Under the pieces are notes generated by a model. The model made no database searches. It was given only the letters and a program-made list of their open reading frames with translations, and was not told the origin of the DNA. Below, piece after piece: positions 1-8,900 of a stretch of 64,000 nt of DNA (position 1 is the stretch's first letter; each line of letters begins with the position of its first letter). Made by a program: the position numbers and the translations under genes. The DNA comes from Acidobacteriota bacterium (GTDB taxonomy: Bacteria > Acidobacteriota > Terriglobia > Terriglobales > Acidobacteriaceae): the NCBI GenBank assembly GCA_013289875.1, contig JABCZC010000001.1:54108-118107 (forward strand), in the 5' to 3' direction.

Positions 1-28
1 TGACAGCATCCAAGGTACAGGTTAGGTT
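1..28 (+). promoter_or_regulatory. his operon promoter, cut by window edge
   Basis: The window opens with TGACA at 1-5, which would complete a TTGACA -35 box if the base before the window is T. A 17-nt spacer leads to TAGGTT at 23-28 as a weak -10. The predicted start of transcription, about 35-37, falls on the leader ATG at 37. The geometry matches the two cysteine leaders in this window. The first -35 base is not visible, so this is partly inferred. Confidence 0.5.
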
Positions 29-36
29 TTCTCTAG

Positions 37-120
37 ATGCGGATTCGCGTTCACTATCGTCATCATCACCATCATCATCACGTGACGAGCGTGTCGGCGG
101 ATCTGCGTGGCTTGAGTTAA
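37..120 (+). CDS. hisL: his operon leader peptide (His7 run)
   Basis: A 27-residue ORF with His at residue 6 and seven consecutive His codons at residues 9-15 (61-81), ending in TAA. It precedes an intrinsic terminator and the complete his operon, which is the classic arrangement of ribosome-mediated attenuation by charged tRNA-His. No Shine-Dalgarno sequence precedes the ATG and the predicted transcription start lies at or just before it, so translation is probably leaderless. CGGCGG at 95-100, after the His run, is complementary to CCGCCG at 151-156 in the left arm of the terminator and is the likely antiterminator strand. The peptide itself probably has no other job. Confidence 0.9.
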   Translation: MRIRVHYRHHHHHHHVTSVSADLRGLS

Positions 121-148
121 CAGCCTGACTAAGAGATCCTGAGAAAGA

Positions 149-178
149 GCCCGCCGGCGAAAGCACTGGCGGGCTTTT
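149..178 (+). terminator. his attenuator terminator
   Basis: GCCCGCC at 149-155 pairs perfectly with GGCGGGC at 168-174 around a 12-nt loop and is followed by TTTT at 175-178. It lies between the His-rich leader and hisI, as expected for a transcription attenuator. Confidence 0.85.
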
Positions 179-209
179 ACATTTGGCGCAATAACAAACG
201 GGATAAGGG

Positions 210-569
210 ATGATGAGGGACATACCAATCGATTTCGCGAAGATGGACGGACTGGTTCCGGGTATTGTGCAGGATGCCCGGACGGCAGAAGTGCTGATGG
301 TCGGGTTTCTGAATGACGAGAGCTATCGTAAAACGCTCGAAACTGGCTTTGTCACATTCTGGAGCCGCACCCGGCAGAAGCTGTGGATGAAAGGCGAGAC
401 CAGCGGTAACCGCCTGCGCGTGATCGATGCGGCTACCGACTGCGATCAGGACACACTGCTGTTTCGAGTGCAGGTGGAGGGCGATGGGCTGGTTTGCCAT
501 GAAGGCACGGTGAGCTGCTTCACGCGACCGATTCCTGTCGGTGCGACGGTCGAAGGAGAAGTACGCTGA
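210..569 (+). CDS. hisI: phosphoribosyl-AMP cyclohydrolase
   Basis: This enzyme opens the purine ring of phosphoribosyl-AMP, the third step of histidine synthesis. At 119 residues it is the stand-alone cyclohydrolase, without a fused HisE pyrophosphatase domain. The substrate-binding stretch [18 protein letters not shown] (residues 49-66) and the metal-site pattern DCD (77-79) with Cys96 and Cys103 are present. It is the first structural gene after the attenuator. Two ATGs are adjacent (210 and 213); the purine-rich GGATAAGGGA just upstream fits the second slightly better. Its stop overlaps the hisG start by one base. No hisE is visible in the window. Confidence 0.93.
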   Translation: MMRDIPIDFAKMDGLVPGIVQDARTAEVLMVGFLNDESYRKTLETGFVTFWSRTRQKLWMKGETSGNRLRVIDAATDCDQDTLLFRVQVEGDGLVCHEGTVSCFTRPIPVGATVEGEVR

Positions 570-1444
570 TGGCGAACAAGCTGCGGTTGGGAATTCCTAA
601 GGGAAGCTTGCAGGATGCAACCATCTCGCTGTTCGAACGCGCGGGCTGGCGGATTTTTGCTAACGGGCGATCGTATTTTCCTTCGGTCGACGATGCCGAG
701 ATCGAGTGCATGCTGATTCGCGCGCAGGAGATGACCCGGTATGTCGATCACGGCGTTCTGGACGCGGGACTGACGGGCATCGACTGGGTGGTAGAAAGCG
801 CACTGGATGTAAAGAGCGTGACCAGCCTGACGTACGCGAAGCAGAGCCGCACCAAAGTGCGCTGGGTGCTGGCCGTTCCCGAGGATTCCCCGTTTGAGCG
901 GGCGGAGGATTTGAGCGGCAGGATTATTGCCACCGAGCTGGTGGAAGTGACGAAGAAGTATTTTGCCGCTAAGAACGTGCCGGTTAAGGTGGACTTCAGC
1001 TGGGGCGCGACCGAGGTGAAGCCTCCCATGCTGGCCGATGCGATTGTGGAGGTGACGGAGACGGGCAGCTCGCTGCGCGCCAACCGGCTGCGCATTATCG
1101 ACACGGTGATGGAAAGCGAAACGCACCTGATTGCGAATCATGCGGCCTACGAGAACCCGTGGAAGAAGCAGAAAATCGATAGCCTGGCTTTGATGCTGAA
1201 CGCGGCGATTTTCGCACAGGGACGCGTCGGCCTCATCCTCAATGTGGAGAAGGTGAATCTACCAGCCGTGCTGGCCGTCTTGCCAGCGCTCAATTCTCCT
1301 ACCGTATCGGAGCTATCCGATCCGGCCTGGGTGGCGCTGAATACGATTCTCGAGGAAGGCGTCGTGCGCGAGGTGGTGCCCAAGCTCAAGGCGGCAAAAG
1401 CAACAGGGATTGTCGAGTATCCGCTAAACAAGGTGGTGCTGTAG
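569..1444 (+). CDS. hisG: ATP phosphoribosyltransferase
   Basis: Catalyses the first committed step of histidine synthesis, condensing ATP with PRPP. The N-terminus ([12 protein letters not shown]) and the later GLTGIDWV and [11 protein letters not shown] segments are typical of HisG. With 291 residues it is the long form that carries its own C-terminal ACT-like regulatory domain, so it should be feedback-inhibited by histidine and should not need a HisZ subunit. The start overlaps the hisI stop (TGATG), indicating translational coupling. Confidence 0.95.
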   Translation: MANKLRLGIPKGSLQDATISLFERAGWRIFANGRSYFPSVDDAEIECMLIRAQEMTRYVDHGVLDAGLTGIDWVVESALDVKSVTSLTYAKQSRTKVRWVLAVPEDSPFERAEDLSGRIIATELVEVTKKYFAAKNVPVKVDFSWGATEVKPPMLADAIVEVTETGSSLRANRLRIIDTVMESETHLIANHAAYENPWKKQKIDSLALMLNAAIFAQGRVGLILNVEKVNLPAVLAVLPALNSPTVSELSDPAWVALNTILEEGVVREVVPKLKAAKATGIVEYPLNKVVL

Positions 1445-1447
1445 ATC

Positions 1448-2704
1448 ATGAAGATGATCTCGACAATCCGACGCGGCGCGAAGGCGCGGATCGCCGAGCT
1501 GATTGCGCGGCGGAGTAATACCTACGAGCGCGCCATGCCCGCAGCGCGGCGCATCGTTGAGGGTGTGCGCGAGGGAGGCGATGTGGCCCTTCGCCGCTAT
1601 GCTGCTCAGCTTGATCATCTTTCGCCACAGATACCGTTACATATTACAAGACATGAGTTGACAACAGCATGGGAGGCAACTCCCCCTCCACTTCAGCGTG
1701 CTTTGCAGGTGGCGGCGAGGAACATCCGAGCATTTGCCGAACGGCAACGTCCGCGGGATTGGGACTTCGCCCCGGTGCGCGGGGTGACGGTGGGGCAACG
1801 GATTTGTCCTATTTGTGCTGTTGGCTGTTACGTACCCAGCGGCCGCTATCCGCTGCCCTCTACGCTGCTGATGACGGTGATTCCGGCGCAGGTGGCGGGA
1901 GTGGAACGGATAGTCGTGGCGTCTCCCAGGCCAGCGAAGGAGACTCTGGCTGCAGCGGCGATGCTGGGCGTGACGGAGTTCTACCGCATCGGCGGAGCGC
2001 AGGCGATCGCGGCGCTGGCCTACGGAACACAAAGCATTTCATGTGTAGACAAGATCGTCGGACCGGGCAATGCGTATGTGACAGCGGCGAAGAAGCTGGT
2101 GGCCTTCGATTGCGCGATCGACATGCTCGCCGGACCGACAGAGATTGTGGTGACCAGCGAGAAGGGCAATGCGGACTGGATTGCCGCTGATCTCATCGCA
2201 CAGGCCGAACACGATCCGGACGCGCTGGCGATCTTCGTGACGAGTACGGCTTCCCTGGCACAGGCCGTGGTTGCTGAGGTGAAAACACAGATGCAATCGA
2301 ACCCGACCGCTGCGGAGGCGATCTCACGCAGCGGGATGGTCATCGTGGCGGCGACCGTGGAAGAAGCGCATGAGATTACAAATCGGTTCGCGCCTGAGCA
2401 TCTGACCGTCGATAGCGAGGCCGACCTGGCCTGGGTAAAGAATGCAGGGTCCGTGTTTGTCGGACCCTATTCTGCGCAGTCGCTGGGAGACTACGTTTCC
2501 GGACCGAATCACACGCTGCCGACGGGCGGCCTGGCGCGGGTACGCGGCGGGTTGAGCGTGATGGACTTCGTAAAGGTAATCACCGTGCAAGAATACAAAC
2601 CCGAAGGCCTGCGGCAGTTAGGCCCGGCAGCGATAGCACTGGCCGAAGCCGAGGGATTGCACGGACATGCGACGGCGATTCGCTTGAGGGGCATCCATGA
2701 ATAG
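1448..2704 (+). CDS. hisD: histidinol dehydrogenase
   Basis: Performs the last two NAD-dependent oxidations from histidinol to histidine. Seen in the 418-residue protein are GGAQAIAALAYGT and VDKIVGPGNAYVTAAK, the zinc-site region LIAQAEHDPDA, and the C-terminal SGPNHTLPTGG motif. The ATG at 1448 lies three bases after the hisG stop, with AAGGTGG near 1430 as ribosome binding site; a second ATG six bases later is possible. The 3' end overlaps hisC by eight bases. Confidence 0.95.
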   Translation: MKMISTIRRGAKARIAELIARRSNTYERAMPAARRIVEGVREGGDVALRRYAAQLDHLSPQIPLHITRHELTTAWEATPPPLQRALQVAARNIRAFAERQRPRDWDFAPVRGVTVGQRICPICAVGCYVPSGRYPLPSTLLMTVIPAQVAGVERIVVASPRPAKETLAAAAMLGVTEFYRIGGAQAIAALAYGTQSISCVDKIVGPGNAYVTAAKKLVAFDCAIDMLAGPTEIVVTSEKGNADWIAADLIAQAEHDPDALAIFVTSTASLAQAVVAEVKTQMQSNPTAAEAISRSGMVIVAATVEEAHEITNRFAPEHLTVDSEADLAWVKNAGSVFVGPYSAQSLGDYVSGPNHTLPTGGLARVRGGLSVMDFVKVITVQEYKPEGLRQLGPAAIALAEAEGLHGHATAIRLRGIHE

Positions 2705-3791
2705 CGTCAGAACGCAGGGCCCGCAGCCGCGCGAACTGATTCGGCGAATGAGGGAGTATCACCCCCCCTTGGGCGATCGCAGCGGGTTGCGGCTGGACTT
2801 CAACGAGAATACTTTGGCCTGTTCGCCTCGTGTGCTGGAGGTCCTGGGGCAGATCTCGCGTGCCGAGTTGACAATGTATCCCGAGCGCGAGCCGGCCGAG
2901 CGCTTGATCGCGGATCATCTGAAGCTGAAGCCCGCGCAGGTGTTGCTGACAAACGGCGTGGACGAGGCGATTCATGTCCTCTGCCAGACCTACCTGGGCG
3001 CGGGCGATGAAGTGTTGCTGCCGGTGCCGACGTATTCAATGTATGCGGTGTACGCATCAGGGACAGACGCGAAGCTGGTCGAAGTGCAGACGGATGCAGA
3101 CTTCCGTTTCCCTCTTGAGGCGCTGCTTGCGAAGATCACTCCGGCGACGAAGGTGATAGCGATAGCGAATCCCAATAGCCCCACGGGGCAGGTGGTGCAG
3201 CGCGACGATATTTTGCGCGTGGTCGAGGCAGCACCGCAGGCAGTGGTGCTCGTAGACGAAGCCTATTTCCATTTCTACGGGCAAACGGTCATCGATTTAG
3301 TCGGGCGCGTGCCAAATGTAATCGTGATGCGCACATTTTCCAAAGCATATGGTCTGGCGGGGCTGCGGCTGGGCGTCCTGGCTGCCGACGAGGAGCAGAT
3401 GCGGTGGATGCGGCGGGTGATTTCTCCCTACAGCGTCAACTCTCTGGCACTGGCGTGCCTGCCGGCGGCGATTGGCGATCAGGCTTACATCGATTGGTAT
3501 GCGGACGATGTTCTGGCCGCTCGCGGAGAGTTTACTGCGGCTCTCGATCGGATGGACGTGCGGTACTGGCCTTCCGAAGCGAATTTTGTTCTGACACACA
3601 TTGGCCCCTCGCATGCCGAGTTCTGCCGTGCGATGCGTGAACGCGGCGTTCTGGTGCGGGACCGGTCGGCCGATCCCGGGTGCGACGGGTGCGTGCGCAT
3701 CACCATCGGCACGCGCAAGCATATGCAGCGCGGCGTGCTGGCGATGGAAGAGTGCCTGCGCGAAATCGAATGGATGGGAGACGCCGAGTGA
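2697..3791 (+). CDS. hisC: histidinol-phosphate aminotransferase
   Basis: A PLP-dependent fold type I aminotransferase of 364 residues that converts imidazole acetol phosphate to histidinol phosphate. Visible motifs are [12 protein letters not shown] near the N-terminus, [16 protein letters not shown] and the PLP-lysine segment [15 protein letters not shown]. It overlaps hisD upstream by eight bases and hisB downstream by four (GTGA), so it is an integral part of the operon. The operon position distinguishes it from general aromatic aminotransferases. Confidence 0.94.
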   Translation: MNSVRTQGPQPRELIRRMREYHPPLGDRSGLRLDFNENTLACSPRVLEVLGQISRAELTMYPEREPAERLIADHLKLKPAQVLLTNGVDEAIHVLCQTYLGAGDEVLLPVPTYSMYAVYASGTDAKLVEVQTDADFRFPLEALLAKITPATKVIAIANPNSPTGQVVQRDDILRVVEAAPQAVVLVDEAYFHFYGQTVIDLVGRVPNVIVMRTFSKAYGLAGLRLGVLAADEEQMRWMRRVISPYSVNSLALACLPAAIGDQAYIDWYADDVLAARGEFTAALDRMDVRYWPSEANFVLTHIGPSHAEFCRAMRERGVLVRDRSADPGCDGCVRITIGTRKHMQRGVLAMEECLREIEWMGDAE

Positions 3792-4387
3792 CGAAGTCAA
3801 AGCGAACCGGCACAGTCGATCGCAAGACGGCGGAGACAGAGATCCATCTGCGGCTGACGATCGAAGGCGCGGGGCGTTACGCGGTTTCGACCGGCATCAG
3901 GTTTTTCGATCACATGCTGGAGTTGTTTGCTCGGCATGGGGCGTTCGATCTCGACCTGACGTGCAAGGGCGATCTGGATGTGGACCAGCATCACACGGTG
4001 GAGGACGTCGGCATCGCATTAGGCGAGGCCGTTGACAAGGCGCTCGGCGATAAGCGTGGCATTTTGCGAGCCGGATATTTTCTGATGACGATGGACGAGA
4101 CCCTGGGCCTGGCGGCGATCGATCTGAGCGGCCGCTCGGCCTGCGTGGTGGACACGAAGGTCAGGACGCGGCTCGTTGGCGATTTGCAGACAGAGCTTGT
4201 CGAAGATTTCTTCGAGGGATTTTCACGCGGTGCGCGCGCGAATGTTCATTTGAAGACAATGTACGGGCGTTCGAATCATCACAAGATAGAGGCACTGTTT
4301 AAGGCCTTTGCGCGGGCGCTAAGGGTCGCGTGTTCACGTGACGAGCAGTTGGGCGAGATGTTGCCCAGCACAAAAGGCCTGCTGTGA
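3788..4387 (+). CDS. hisB: imidazoleglycerol-phosphate dehydratase
   Basis: Dehydrates imidazole glycerol phosphate. The 199-residue protein is the monofunctional dehydratase with no fused histidinol-phosphatase domain. Metal-binding duplicated motifs are FFDHML (39-44) with QHHTVEDVG (67-75), and the second-half [17 protein letters not shown]. The start is GTG at 3788, inside the hisC stop (GTGA overlap); longer in-frame upstream sequence would run through hisC and is not needed. A histidinol-phosphate phosphatase is not present in the window and must be encoded elsewhere. Confidence 0.93.
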   Translation: MTKSKRTGTVDRKTAETEIHLRLTIEGAGRYAVSTGIRFFDHMLELFARHGAFDLDLTCKGDLDVDQHHTVEDVGIALGEAVDKALGDKRGILRAGYFLMTMDETLGLAAIDLSGRSACVVDTKVRTRLVGDLQTELVEDFFEGFSRGARANVHLKTMYGRSNHHKIEALFKAFARALRVACSRDEQLGEMLPSTKGLL

Positions 4388-4980
4388 TTGCGGTCGTCGA
4401 TTACAAGGCGGGGAATCTGACCTCGGTGATGAAGGCGCTAAGGGCCGTCTGTGTGGAGGCCGAGGCGACGGAAGATCCGAATGTAGTGAGGCGCGCAGAA
4501 AAGATTGTGTTGCCGGGCGTGGGACACTTTCAGGCCACAGCATTTCTGGAACGGCGCGGATTGCGGGAAGCGATAGAGGAGCGGATCGCGCAGGGTGTGC
4601 CGTTTCTCGGAATTTGCGTAGGCCTGCAGTGGCTCTATCGCGGAAGCACTGAAGCTCCCGGCAGCCGTGGCCTCGCAGCATTCGATGGGATCTGCGATCG
4701 GTTTGTGGGGGGCAAGAAGGTTCCGCACGTGGGATGGAATTCTCTGGTCGTGCAGCAGAATTCGCGGCTGCTGCGTGGAGTCGAGACGGGGGATTTTGTG
4801 TATTTTACTCACTCCTACAGGGCTCCCGTGCTTCATGACACCGTGGCAGTTACAGAGTATGGCGAGGCGTTCACGTCGGCCGCTGAGCGCGCAAATGTGA
4901 TGGGAGTTCAGTTCCACCCGGAGAAATCCGGAATGGCGGGTTTGCGCATACTGCGCAACTTCGTGGAGCTGGAATGCTGA
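4384..4980 (+). CDS. hisH: imidazole glycerol phosphate synthase, glutaminase subunit
   Basis: A class I glutamine amidotransferase (198 residues) that supplies ammonia to HisF. The nucleophile is Cys78 in FLGICVGLQ and the His-Glu pair is in QFHPEKSG (His178, Glu180). The start is a GTG overlapping the hisB stop (GTGA). It overlaps hisF by seven bases, consistent with coupled production of the two subunits of one complex. Confidence 0.95.
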   Translation: MIAVVDYKAGNLTSVMKALRAVCVEAEATEDPNVVRRAEKIVLPGVGHFQATAFLERRGLREAIEERIAQGVPFLGICVGLQWLYRGSTEAPGSRGLAAFDGICDRFVGGKKVPHVGWNSLVVQQNSRLLRGVETGDFVYFTHSYRAPVLHDTVAVTEYGEAFTSAAERANVMGVQFHPEKSGMAGLRILRNFVELEC

Positions 4981-5735
4981 CCAAGCGGATTATTGCCTGC
5001 CTTGACGTCACCGCTGGCAGAGTCGTCAAGGGTGTGCAGTTCGTCGATCTTATTGACGCGGGCGATCCTGCGGAATTGGCCTCACGGCACGCGGAGGCAG
5101 GGGCAGATGAGATTGTCCTGCTGGATATTTCCGCCACGCACGAAGGCCGCGGAACGCTGCTCGATACGGTCCGCCGGACATCACAGCGATTGTTCGTTCC
5201 GTTTACCGTCGGGGGCGGCGTGAGGACTCTTGAGGATGCGGCTGCGGTCTTCGATGCAGGCGCGGATAAGGTGAGCGTCAACTCAGCTGCGTTCCGTAGG
5301 CCGGAGCTGATCGACGAGATTGGCGCGCGGTTCGGAGCGCAGGCGGTGATTGTGGCCATCGACGCGAGGCGAACGAATTACGGCGCCGAGGTTTTTGTCG
5401 AGGGAGGACGCAAGGCTACCGGACGCAAAGCTCTGGACTGGGCGCTCGAGGCAGAGCAACGCGGCGCCGGGGAGATTCTGTTGACTTCGATGGATGCAGA
5501 TGGGACACAGGTAGGCTTCGATTGCGAGCTGACGGCTGCCGTGAGCGACGCCGTGCAGATTCCTGTGATTGCTTCAGGAGGCGCAGGGAATGCGCGGCAT
5601 TTCTCCGACGTGTTCCTCCGCGGAAAAGCGGACGCGGCGCTGGCAGCGAGCATTTTTCACTTCGGCATCTCAGATGCGCGAGCTTTGAAAGAAGAGATCG
5701 CGCGGGACGGTGTACCGGTGCGGCTGCCATGCTGA
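4974..5735 (+). CDS. hisF: imidazole glycerol phosphate synthase, cyclase subunit
   Basis: The TIM-barrel cyclase that uses HisH-derived ammonia to make imidazole glycerol phosphate and AICAR. The N-terminus [11 protein letters not shown] contains the catalytic Asp11, and the second catalytic Asp is in [15 protein letters not shown]. Phosphate-binding glycine loops VGGGVRT and ASGGAGN are present. Length 253 is normal. It overlaps both hisH and hisA by seven bases. Confidence 0.95.
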   Translation: MLTKRIIACLDVTAGRVVKGVQFVDLIDAGDPAELASRHAEAGADEIVLLDISATHEGRGTLLDTVRRTSQRLFVPFTVGGGVRTLEDAAAVFDAGADKVSVNSAAFRRPELIDEIGARFGAQAVIVAIDARRTNYGAEVFVEGGRKATGRKALDWALEAEQRGAGEILLTSMDADGTQVGFDCELTAAVSDAVQIPVIASGGAGNARHFSDVFLRGKADAALAASIFHFGISDARALKEEIARDGVPVRLPC

Positions 5736-6403
5736 TTCCTTCGATCGATTTAATGGGCGGGCGCATTGTGCAACTGGTGCGGGGCGCGGAAATCAAGCTT
5801 GCCTTTGACGATTTCGAGTATTGGATCGACCGCTTTTCGTCTTATCCCATGGTTCAGTTGATTGACTTGGATGCGGCGATGCGACGTCGCGACAACGCTT
5901 CGTTGATCGGGAAGATCGCGAAGCGGCTGCCGTGCCAGGTGGGCGGGGGGATTCGGACGCCGGAGCAGGCGAGAATGCTGCTGGACTCCGGCGCGCGGCG
6001 CGTCATCCTTGGGTCGGTGCTGTTCGGCCCGACGGGGGTCGATACAAAAGTGGCGGAATTGCTGGGAGCGGCGATCGGGCGTGAGCAATTTGTAGCCAGC
6101 ATTGATACAAAAGAAGGAAGAGTCGCGGTTCGTGGGTGGAAGGAGACCGTCGATCTGACACCGGAGCAGGCAATTCAGACGCTCGATCCATATTGCGGCG
6201 CATTTCTCTACACGCATGTGGATACGGAGGGAACGATGCAAGGCTTTCCGTTTGAGCGCGCACGGACCTTGCGCGGTTTGACGTTGCGGCGGCTCATTGT
6301 AGCCGGAGGAATTCGCGAACAAACCGAGATCGACGCCTTGGACGCGATTGGCGTTGATGCGGTCGCGGGAATGGCGGTGTATACAGGGTTGCTGGCTACT
6401 TAA
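5729..6403 (+). CDS. hisA: ProFAR isomerase, HisA-type (variant motif)
   Basis: A 224-residue TIM barrel ending the his operon, assigned as the phosphoribosylformimino-AICAR-phosphate isomerase. Asp7 in [18 protein letters not shown] and the Asp of ASIDTKEG are present, and phosphate loops are recognisable. In the strand-6 motif, usually TD-x-x-x-DGT, this protein has [11 protein letters not shown], so the conserved Asp before Gly is Glu. Start ATG 5729 overlaps the hisF stop; longer in-frame sequence upstream runs antiparallel to nothing useful and lies inside hisF. Operon position and the absence of another hisA make HisA the best call. Confidence 0.85.
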   Translation: MLIPSIDLMGGRIVQLVRGAEIKLAFDDFEYWIDRFSSYPMVQLIDLDAAMRRRDNASLIGKIAKRLPCQVGGGIRTPEQARMLLDSGARRVILGSVLFGPTGVDTKVAELLGAAIGREQFVASIDTKEGRVAVRGWKETVDLTPEQAIQTLDPYCGAFLYTHVDTEGTMQGFPFERARTLRGLTLRRLIVAGGIREQTEIDALDAIGVDAVAGMAVYTGLLAT

Positions 6404-6569
6404 GGCCGGCCTTTCGTTCTCGCCACCCGTAAAGGAAGCCCACAATGACGAAGATCAGGGCGATGAGCGCAAGCAGCCAGGCTTGATGAGCATGTCCTCG
6501 CGTGATGCGGAGGATGGTATCGGCGAGCCAGAAGGCGGCGATGATGAACCAGATCGATGAGGGACGCAT
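6396..6569 (-). CDS. small two-helix membrane protein
   Basis: A 57-residue ORF opposite the end of hisA (eight-base overlap). After MRPSS it has one hydrophobic helix (IWFIIAAFWLADTILRI) and, after a short polar loop RGHAHQAW, a second (LLALIALIFVIVGFLYGW), ending in a basic tail RERKAGLK. The pattern of two clean transmembrane helices with positive ends is unlikely by chance in this GC-rich DNA. No strong ribosome binding site is visible. Function unknown. Confidence 0.55.
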   Translation of the reverse strand: MRPSSIWFIIAAFWLADTILRITRGHAHQAWLLALIALIFVIVGFLYGWRERKAGLK

Positions 6570-6668
6570 TTCTTTTCGGAGGATACATCTTAAGTGCTTC
6601 CGGATGATCTAAGCTATTGAGTCCGGATGGGCGGCGCAAAGGCGGGTCGGGGGGATTGAGAAAGAGCG

Positions 6669-7871
6669 ATGACGAAAAAGAGCGGGTTGCGGCTGGCGAA
6701 GCGGCTGGACGAGGTGGGCTTTTCCGATATTGTGCAGATTCGGAATAAGGTGCTGGACTTGCGGGCGTCGGGGCAGATGGTGCACTCGTTCCATGGCGGG
6801 GAGCCATTCTTTGATACTCCGGAGCCGATCAAGTACGCGATGTTGAAGGCGCTGGTGGAGAACAAGACGCGGTACGCTCCGTCGTCGGGCATTGAGCCGT
6901 TGCGCGCGGCGCTGGCGAAAAAACTGCAAACTCGAAATCGGATCGACGCGACAACCGACAGCGTGATTGTGACTGCTGGCGGAGCGCATGCGCTGCACGT
7001 TGCTTTTCAGGCAGTGCTGAATCCCGGCGACGACGTGCTGCTGTTTTCACCATATTGGACTCCGATTCGTGACATGGTGACCGGAGCCGAGGCGCGGGCT
7101 CTGCTGGTCCCGACGGCAACGGCGCGCCGCAACGGCCTGACCAAAACGCTGGAGCAATTTTCGACCCCGCACACGCGGGCGATCTACTACAACACGCCAC
7201 AGAATCCGTCAGGCACCGTGTTTTCGCGCGCTGACGCGGAAGAAGTCGCAGCCTTCGCGAAGAAGCACGAGTTGATTGTGATTGCCGATGAGGCCTACGA
7301 GGACCTGGTGTATGAAGGCGAGCACTTCTCGATTGCTTCGCTGCCGGGCATGGCGGAGCGGACGATTACGACCTTCACGTTTTCAAAGTCATACGCCATG
7401 ACGGGGTGGCGCATTGGCTATGCGGTAGCCGGCGAGTTGTTTATGTCGGGGCTGAAAAAGCTGGTCTTGTATTCGATCAACGGCGTATCTACGCCGACGC
7501 AATGGGCGGCGCTCGACGCCCTCTCTACACCGCAGAGCGTGATCGATGCGCGACGCGCGGAGTATCGCGCGAAACGAGATATGCTGGTGGCGGGATTGTG
7601 CGAATGCGGGCTGGAGTGTGAGACTCCGGAAGGCGCCTTCTATGCATTTCCCGACGTGAGCAAGATTCATAAAGACAGCCGCAGAGTGGCGGCCATGCTG
7701 CTGGACAAAGCTCACGTTGCGACCATCCCCGGAGTGGTGTTTGGGGCGCAGGGCGAGGGGCATGTGCGCTTCGGATATTCTGTGCCTACTGACGCGATCA
7801 CGGCCGGTCTGGCGGCGCTGAAAAGTTATTTCAAAGCGACTCCGCTCACGGCGAAGCAAGGTTTCGATTAG
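6669..7871 (+). CDS. pyridoxal-phosphate aminotransferase, class I/II (AspC-like)
   Basis: A 400-residue fold type I aminotransferase resembling aspartate aminotransferases of the Igamma/Ib group. Visible are FHGGEPFFDTP near residue 41, the cofactor-binding YYNTPQNPSG (173-182), IADEAYEDLVY (205-215) and the PLP Lys240 in TFTFSKSYAMTGWRIGY. It is transcribed in the same direction as the his operon but 265 bases away with an antisense small ORF between, so it is probably separate. Substrate cannot be told from sequence; aspartate or an aromatic amino acid is likely. Confidence 0.88.
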   Translation: MTKKSGLRLAKRLDEVGFSDIVQIRNKVLDLRASGQMVHSFHGGEPFFDTPEPIKYAMLKALVENKTRYAPSSGIEPLRAALAKKLQTRNRIDATTDSVIVTAGGAHALHVAFQAVLNPGDDVLLFSPYWTPIRDMVTGAEARALLVPTATARRNGLTKTLEQFSTPHTRAIYYNTPQNPSGTVFSRADAEEVAAFAKKHELIVIADEAYEDLVYEGEHFSIASLPGMAERTITTFTFSKSYAMTGWRIGYAVAGELFMSGLKKLVLYSINGVSTPTQWAALDALSTPQSVIDARRAEYRAKRDMLVAGLCECGLECETPEGAFYAFPDVSKIHKDSRRVAAMLLDKAHVATIPGVVFGAQGEGHVRFGYSVPTDAITAGLAALKSYFKATPLTAKQGFD

Positions 7872-7986
7872 ATGAAAATGCCGTCATCAAGATTGATAGC
7901 GAACTAAAGTCGGGCGAAACACGTCAAAATGAAAGCAGGACAAGTAATATTGCAACAATCTGCTCTTCGTACGAATCTTAACCGGC

Positions 7987-8829
7987 ATGCATTTAAATCT
8001 CAGGTGTTTTCCCCGATGGATTGCGGCAGGCGCGTTGTGTCTCGCCTGTACCTTCGTGCCTCGTGTTCAGGCGCAGGATGCAGCAGAGTCCGCTCACGCC
8101 GTTGATATGCCCGATTTACCCGACGCTCCCAGCGCAGTTGCCGCGCAGAGCTCATCCTCGCAACCGGCATCGACCCCGACAACACAGGGACAACCACCAT
8201 CAGCAAATAACAATAGCCTTGAAGGCAAGCAGACTAAGCGCATTCTTTGGATCATTCCAAATTTTCGCGCGGTGTCGGTCGATGCGAAACTTCCTCCGCA
8301 AACCGTGAAGGAGAAGTTTTGGGGGGCAACCCAGGACAGCTTCGATTACTCGTCAGTCATTTACGTGGGCATACTGGCGGGGATATCACAAGCCGAGGAT
8401 TCGATTCCGGAATTTCACCAGGGAGCCGCCGGTTATGGACGCTACTACTGGCACACTTTTGTCGACAATGCGGACGAAAATTACTGGGTAGAATTCTTCC
8501 TGCCGGTCGCGTTTCGCCAGGATCCGCGGTACTACACCCTGGGGCGGGGCGGAATCATCAAGCGTACCGGCTATTCCATTTCGCGAGTCTTTATCACGCG
8601 GACGGACGCTGGGAACAACACTTTCAACGTGTCGGAGATTGTCGGCGCAGGCGCGGCAGCAGGCATATCGACGCTGTATTATCCGTCGCGATACGCGACG
8701 TGGACCAAGACCGGACAGCGCTGGCTGATCAGTGTTGGCCTCGATGGCGGAACATTCCTCTTCAAGGAGTTCTGGCCGGACATCAACGCTAAGATTTTCC
8801 ACCAGAAGCCTGAGACGAGCGCTCCTTAA
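7987..8829 (+). CDS. exported acidobacterial protein of unknown function
   Basis: A 280-residue protein with an N-terminal signal peptide ending near FVPRVQA-QD. A low-complexity linker rich in Ser, Pro, Gln and Asn follows, including DLPDAPSA, a segment I associate with acidobacterial envelope proteins. The rest (about 85-275) has aromatic-rich, amphipathic stretches such as GYGRYYWHTFVDNADENYWVEFF and glycine-rich GAGAAAGISTLYYPSR, suggesting an outer-membrane or periplasmic beta-structured protein. No catalytic motif recognised. Neighbours give no functional clue. Confidence 0.7.
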   Translation: MHLNLRCFPRWIAAGALCLACTFVPRVQAQDAAESAHAVDMPDLPDAPSAVAAQSSSSQPASTPTTQGQPPSANNNSLEGKQTKRILWIIPNFRAVSVDAKLPPQTVKEKFWGATQDSFDYSSVIYVGILAGISQAEDSIPEFHQGAAGYGRYYWHTFVDNADENYWVEFFLPVAFRQDPRYYTLGRGGIIKRTGYSISRVFITRTDAGNNTFNVSEIVGAGAAAGISTLYYPSRYATWTKTGQRWLISVGLDGGTFLFKEFWPDINAKIFHQKPETSAP

Positions 8830-8900
8830 CAGTGGCGCCTTTTTCTTCGCGTTAGTATCGAAGCAGTTTCGAAACTTTGCGCTGGAGGGACCCTGCGCGA

